A model generated the notes under the pieces. The model was not told the DNA's origin. It saw only the letters and a list, made by a program, of their open reading frames with translations, and made no database searches. A DNA stretch of 64,000 nucleotides from Bdellovibrio sp. (lineage in GTDB: Bacteria; Bdellovibrionota; Bacteriovoracia; Bacteriovoracales; Bacteriovoracaceae). Each line of letters starts with the position of its first letter. Position 1 is the stretch's first letter. This document shows, piece after piece, positions 61,847 through 64,000 of the stretch. The DNA lies in the NCBI GenBank assembly GCA_016187935.1, contig JACPIU010000017.1, positions 62,001 to 126,000 of the forward strand, in the 5' to 3' direction. Position numbers and translations under genes: made by a program.

Positions 61847-62509
61847 TTAGTAGCCTCGGTATTCTTGGTAGGTTTCCGGGATATCAATACCCCACGAAAG
61901 ACTGGCAGAAGCTGGAAAAGGCCACTGCACGAAGCTAGGTATTGCTTCAATTTTAAAACCTTTGGTTCTATCGATGGCCACGTTGGAACAAATACGACCT
62001 TGATTATACCACTTTTTTTCTAACCCATAGAGACCACTAAAGTAGGTTACTACGGGACCATTAATATTCTCTGGATCAACCCAGCGCAGATTATAATGTT
62101 CGCCAAAGGTATCAACCAGTTCCATTTTCCATTGATCTAAGTCAGCGACCTGACCAAATTTGACAATGGAAATTTGAACATCTGCACAGAAACGCTCGTC
62201 ATAGTAAGTGAATCGGTTGTGATCAATGACACGATGTAATTCTTCCTCCGTAAGACCACGCTCGCGTTGTAATTCTCGCGCTTCTCTTTCTAACAAGGGC
62301 AAAGTGATCGGGGTGGCCTGGATTTCATACTGTCCTCCGGCCATATAAATTGTTTGAGTTAAAAAACTGCGAATCTCCAGACTATCAAGTTCCGTTAGGT
62401 CTTCACCCGTGAGATAGGGGAGTAGGGCATTTTTTGTTTGAGGTTGGGGAGAGCCGCATCTTACGGCCAGCATCCCTAGGGCCAAAAAAAAGAAAATCAA
62501 GCGCACCAC
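61847..62509 (-). CDS. Hypothetical lipoprotein
   Basis: A 220-aa protein with a lipoprotein-type signal (LAVRCGSPQ, Cys19; Arg before Cys is unusual). The middle has an acidic helix (EREARELQRERGLTEEELHR), then a predicted alpha/beta domain with two cysteines (ERFCADVQISIV; GRICSNVAIDRT). No family recognised. A stand-alone gene between hemN and a repeat-protein gene on the same strand. Confidence 0.55.
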   Translation of the reverse strand: MVRLIFFFLALGMLAVRCGSPQPQTKNALLPYLTGEDLTELDSLEIRSFLTQTIYMAGGQYEIQATPITLPLLEREARELQRERGLTEEELHRVIDHNRFTYYDERFCADVQISIVKFGQVADLDQWKMELVDTFGEHYNLRWVDPENINGPVVTYFSGLYGLEKKWYNQGRICSNVAIDRTKGFKIEAIPSFVQWPFPASASLSWGIDIPETYQEYRGY

Positions 62510-62595
62510 ATTTCCTCCACAGAAAGCTTCGCAAGCCAGAGATATCTTCTATTGTACTGAAGATACTGCCAAATGTGCAAAATTATTCTGTGGCA

Positions 62596-63198
62596 CTAGC
62601 CTACAGTCTTGAGGTTTGGATTAGGTCCATCCTGTGCCGCCTTGGCGATGTCGATTAATTTCTGATGGGACGTGATGGACTGTGTATCACCCGAGATGAG
62701 TTTAAGCTCTAAGGCCTCAACCAGTTTTTTCACGCAGGCCTGATACTGGCGTCGCTCAAAAAATAACTTGGCATAATTTGTCAGGGCATATTCGAGTAGT
62801 TGACTCTTGTGATCGACTGAGGATGATTGAATTTTCTTAAGGCATTCCAAGTAGAGATTCTCTGATAAAACATGCTGCCCCTGATACAGGTAGGTCGTGG
62901 CCAAACGTAAATCGGCCGCGATGATGAATTCGTGGTTTCCCAACTTGCGAAAAATTTCTCGTGCCGCCTGGATATGTTTTTCTGCTTTTTCCAGTTCTCC
63001 AATGGTTCTCTGATAGGAACCAATACGTAGAAGGAGCGTCCCTTGTTCTTGTGATGGTTCTTTGGCCGAGACGGCCTGCAGTTTCTGCATCAGCCACTCT
63101 ACGCCTTTTTTCATCTGCTCAAGGTTATTGGCCTTGTCCCGCATATTTTCTGGAATAATGGTTACCGACATATCGAAGGGGATTACTTCTGGTGCCAT
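62596..63198 (-). CDS. TPR-like helical-repeat protein
   Basis: A 200-aa cytoplasmic protein made of helical pairs that fit TPR repeats (GTLLLRIGSYQRTIGELEKAEKHIQAAREIFRKLG; LATTYLYQGQHVLSENLYLECLKKI; ALTNYAKLFFERRQYQACVKKLVEALE). There is no signal peptide. GAGG six bases before the ATG at 63198 decides over a GTG five codons upstream. It is probably a protein-interaction scaffold; partner unknown. Confidence 0.65.
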   Translation of the reverse strand: MAPEVIPFDMSVTIIPENMRDKANNLEQMKKGVEWLMQKLQAVSAKEPSQEQGTLLLRIGSYQRTIGELEKAEKHIQAAREIFRKLGNHEFIIAADLRLATTYLYQGQHVLSENLYLECLKKIQSSSVDHKSQLLEYALTNYAKLFFERRQYQACVKKLVEALELKLISGDTQSITSHQKLIDIAKAAQDGPNPNLKTVG

Positions 63199-63533
63199 AT
63201 CTGTCCTCACCACTTAACAAGTTGGTCTTTGAATCTACAGTATAATCAAATTTAGTGTCGTCGGCCGGAAATAAACATAGATCGCAATAACCAACAAAAT
63301 AACTTGGATAGTTATAAGGATCAGTCCTGGAATGGGGATTCTGCAATCTGCACGCCGCATGCAGGGCGACCTTTCGGGCCATGACAAGGAACTCTTAACC
63401 TAAAAAATAATTTGTCCATAAAAAAATTAAAAAAAATACTCTGGTCAGGAAATATAATCCATCTTCTTTCTGCTGGATAGTTGAAATTATAATAATCTAT
63501 ACTATCAAGCTACCAACCGCGAAGGCCTGACCA
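63199..63533. other. Intergenic region of 335 bases between divergent genes
   Basis: The region is AT-rich, with an A-tract near 63418-63440 that could bend DNA. TATAAT occurs at 63241 and 63488 on the plus strand, and TATACT at 63498, but none pairs with a good -35 box. I see no convincing gene, tRNA or repeat; an open frame on the minus strand (63125-63382) is listed as rejected. Confidence 0.5.
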
Positions 63534-64000
63534 ATGAAAATAGTTTTATCGATTGTTCTTTTTCTCTTCCTGTTCTCTTGTGCCCATAAAGATAGGTCCA
63601 ACCCGCAAGAGCGAAATGTTAGCGAAAGCATTCCAGGGGTTATCAATAATTTTCTCACTGAAAAAGAGAATCGCGTTCAAAAACAGGATGCTGCTAGTTC
63701 AACCGAAGTATCCCAGGTTGAAATGAAGGCCGAACTGCAATTGGATGTTGATAAGACGATACAGAAAATAGATGTTGGCTCCAATGCGCAGGTGGAAGAT
63801 TGGATTGATTTTTTTGCTCGTCGTGATCGTGAACGTTTTATACGGATGCTAGAGCGCGGCTCTGCCTACAAGGAAGTTGTGCAAAATATACTCATAGAGA
63901 ATGGTCTGCCGAAGGAACTTTTTTATTTGGCCTTAATTGAGAGTGGATTTGTAACTCACGCTAAGTCGCGGGCCAGGGCCGTAGGGGTTTGGCAATTCAT
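63534..64000 (+). CDS. Lytic transglycosylase lipoprotein, 3' end outside the window
   Basis: The first 155 codons of a second MltD-like protein. A lipoprotein signal (LFLFSCAHKD, Cys16) is followed by a linker and then FFARRDRERFIRMLERG, KELFYLALIESGF (catalytic Glu) and SRARAVGVWQF. This is the same arrangement as in the protein at 50467, including the helix that precedes the SLT domain. It cleaves peptidoglycan from the outer-membrane side. GAAGG eight bases before the ATG. Confidence 0.85.
   Translation, partial: MKIVLSIVLFLFLFSCAHKDRSNPQERNVSESIPGVINNFLTEKENRVQKQDAASSTEVSQVEMKAELQLDVDKTIQKIDVGSNAQVEDWIDFFARRDRERFIRMLERGSAYKEVVQNILIENGLPKELFYLALIESGFVTHAKSRARAVGVWQF

Noticed and set aside
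63125-63382. 85-codon frame on the minus strand upstream of the TPR-like gene
   Set aside because: No ribosome-binding site, unusual composition, and a 74-base overlap with a better-supported gene on the same strand.
1-64000. tRNA, rRNA, CRISPR, prophage, transposase
   Set aside because: No cloverleaf-like sequence, rRNA segment, regular spacer repeat or transposase/integrase coding was seen in any gap or frame.

Overview
The window reads as chromosome from a diderm, low-to-mid GC bacterium. Envelope genes are very abundant: about ten lipoproteins with clear lipoboxes, outer-membrane beta-barrels, an LpoB-type penicillin-binding-protein activator and an RND/MMPL pump. Several enzymes look exported: lipase-like hydrolases, a caspase-fold protein, a nuclease/phosphatase, an astacin protease and lytic transglycosylases. 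With the Proteobacteria-style core genes (dnaE, guaBA, rpsU, quinone-linked pyrD, hemN), this fits the predatory Bdellovibrionota best. That placement is inference; no rRNA or tRNA is present to confirm it. There is no CRISPR array, prophage or insertion sequence.

Layout. 1-1744: 3'-truncated dsbD and rpsU on the minus strand. 1952-16920: a mostly plus-strand housekeeping stretch (HNH nuclease, CpoB-like lipoprotein, FecR-domain protein, guaB, guaA, dnaE) that runs with overlaps into a pair resembling the two halves of FlgT, then pyrD and a DUF2298 membrane protein. 16907-22437: queC, a phosphohexomutase, a ferredoxin, a putative Na+/H+ antiporter with a structured leader carrying a 30-codon upstream ORF, and ilvE. 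22624-32575: exported hydrolases surrounding a three-gene signalling cassette (NIT-type membrane sensor, kinase-dead CheA-like protein, membrane PilZ protein) that is bracketed by short inverted motifs.

32639-51534 is the most unusual part. Two adjacent, translationally coupled giant membrane proteins (816 and 874 aa) and a third relative (935 aa) share a C-terminal motif (IF-x2-[LI]-x2-RY-x-K-[ST]-AYP). Between them lie sodB and a lipoprotein operon (LPP20-like, a second lipoprotein, LpoB-like, COG3014-like). A perfect 56-bp palindrome sits between the LpoB and COG3014 genes. Downstream are a beta-barrel protein, an RND/MMPL transporter that seems to start at CTG, and a lytic transglycosylase. 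The order suggests one envelope machine of unknown function.

51517-64000: densely packed genes on alternating strands with tail-to-tail overlaps (hydrolase, glutamine amidotransferase, alkyltransferase, M48 protease, HAD phosphatase). These are followed by a minus-strand set of exported proteins (astacin lipoprotein, repeat protein, large cysteine-containing lipoprotein), hemN, two small hypothetical genes and the start of a second lytic transglycosylase cut by the window end.
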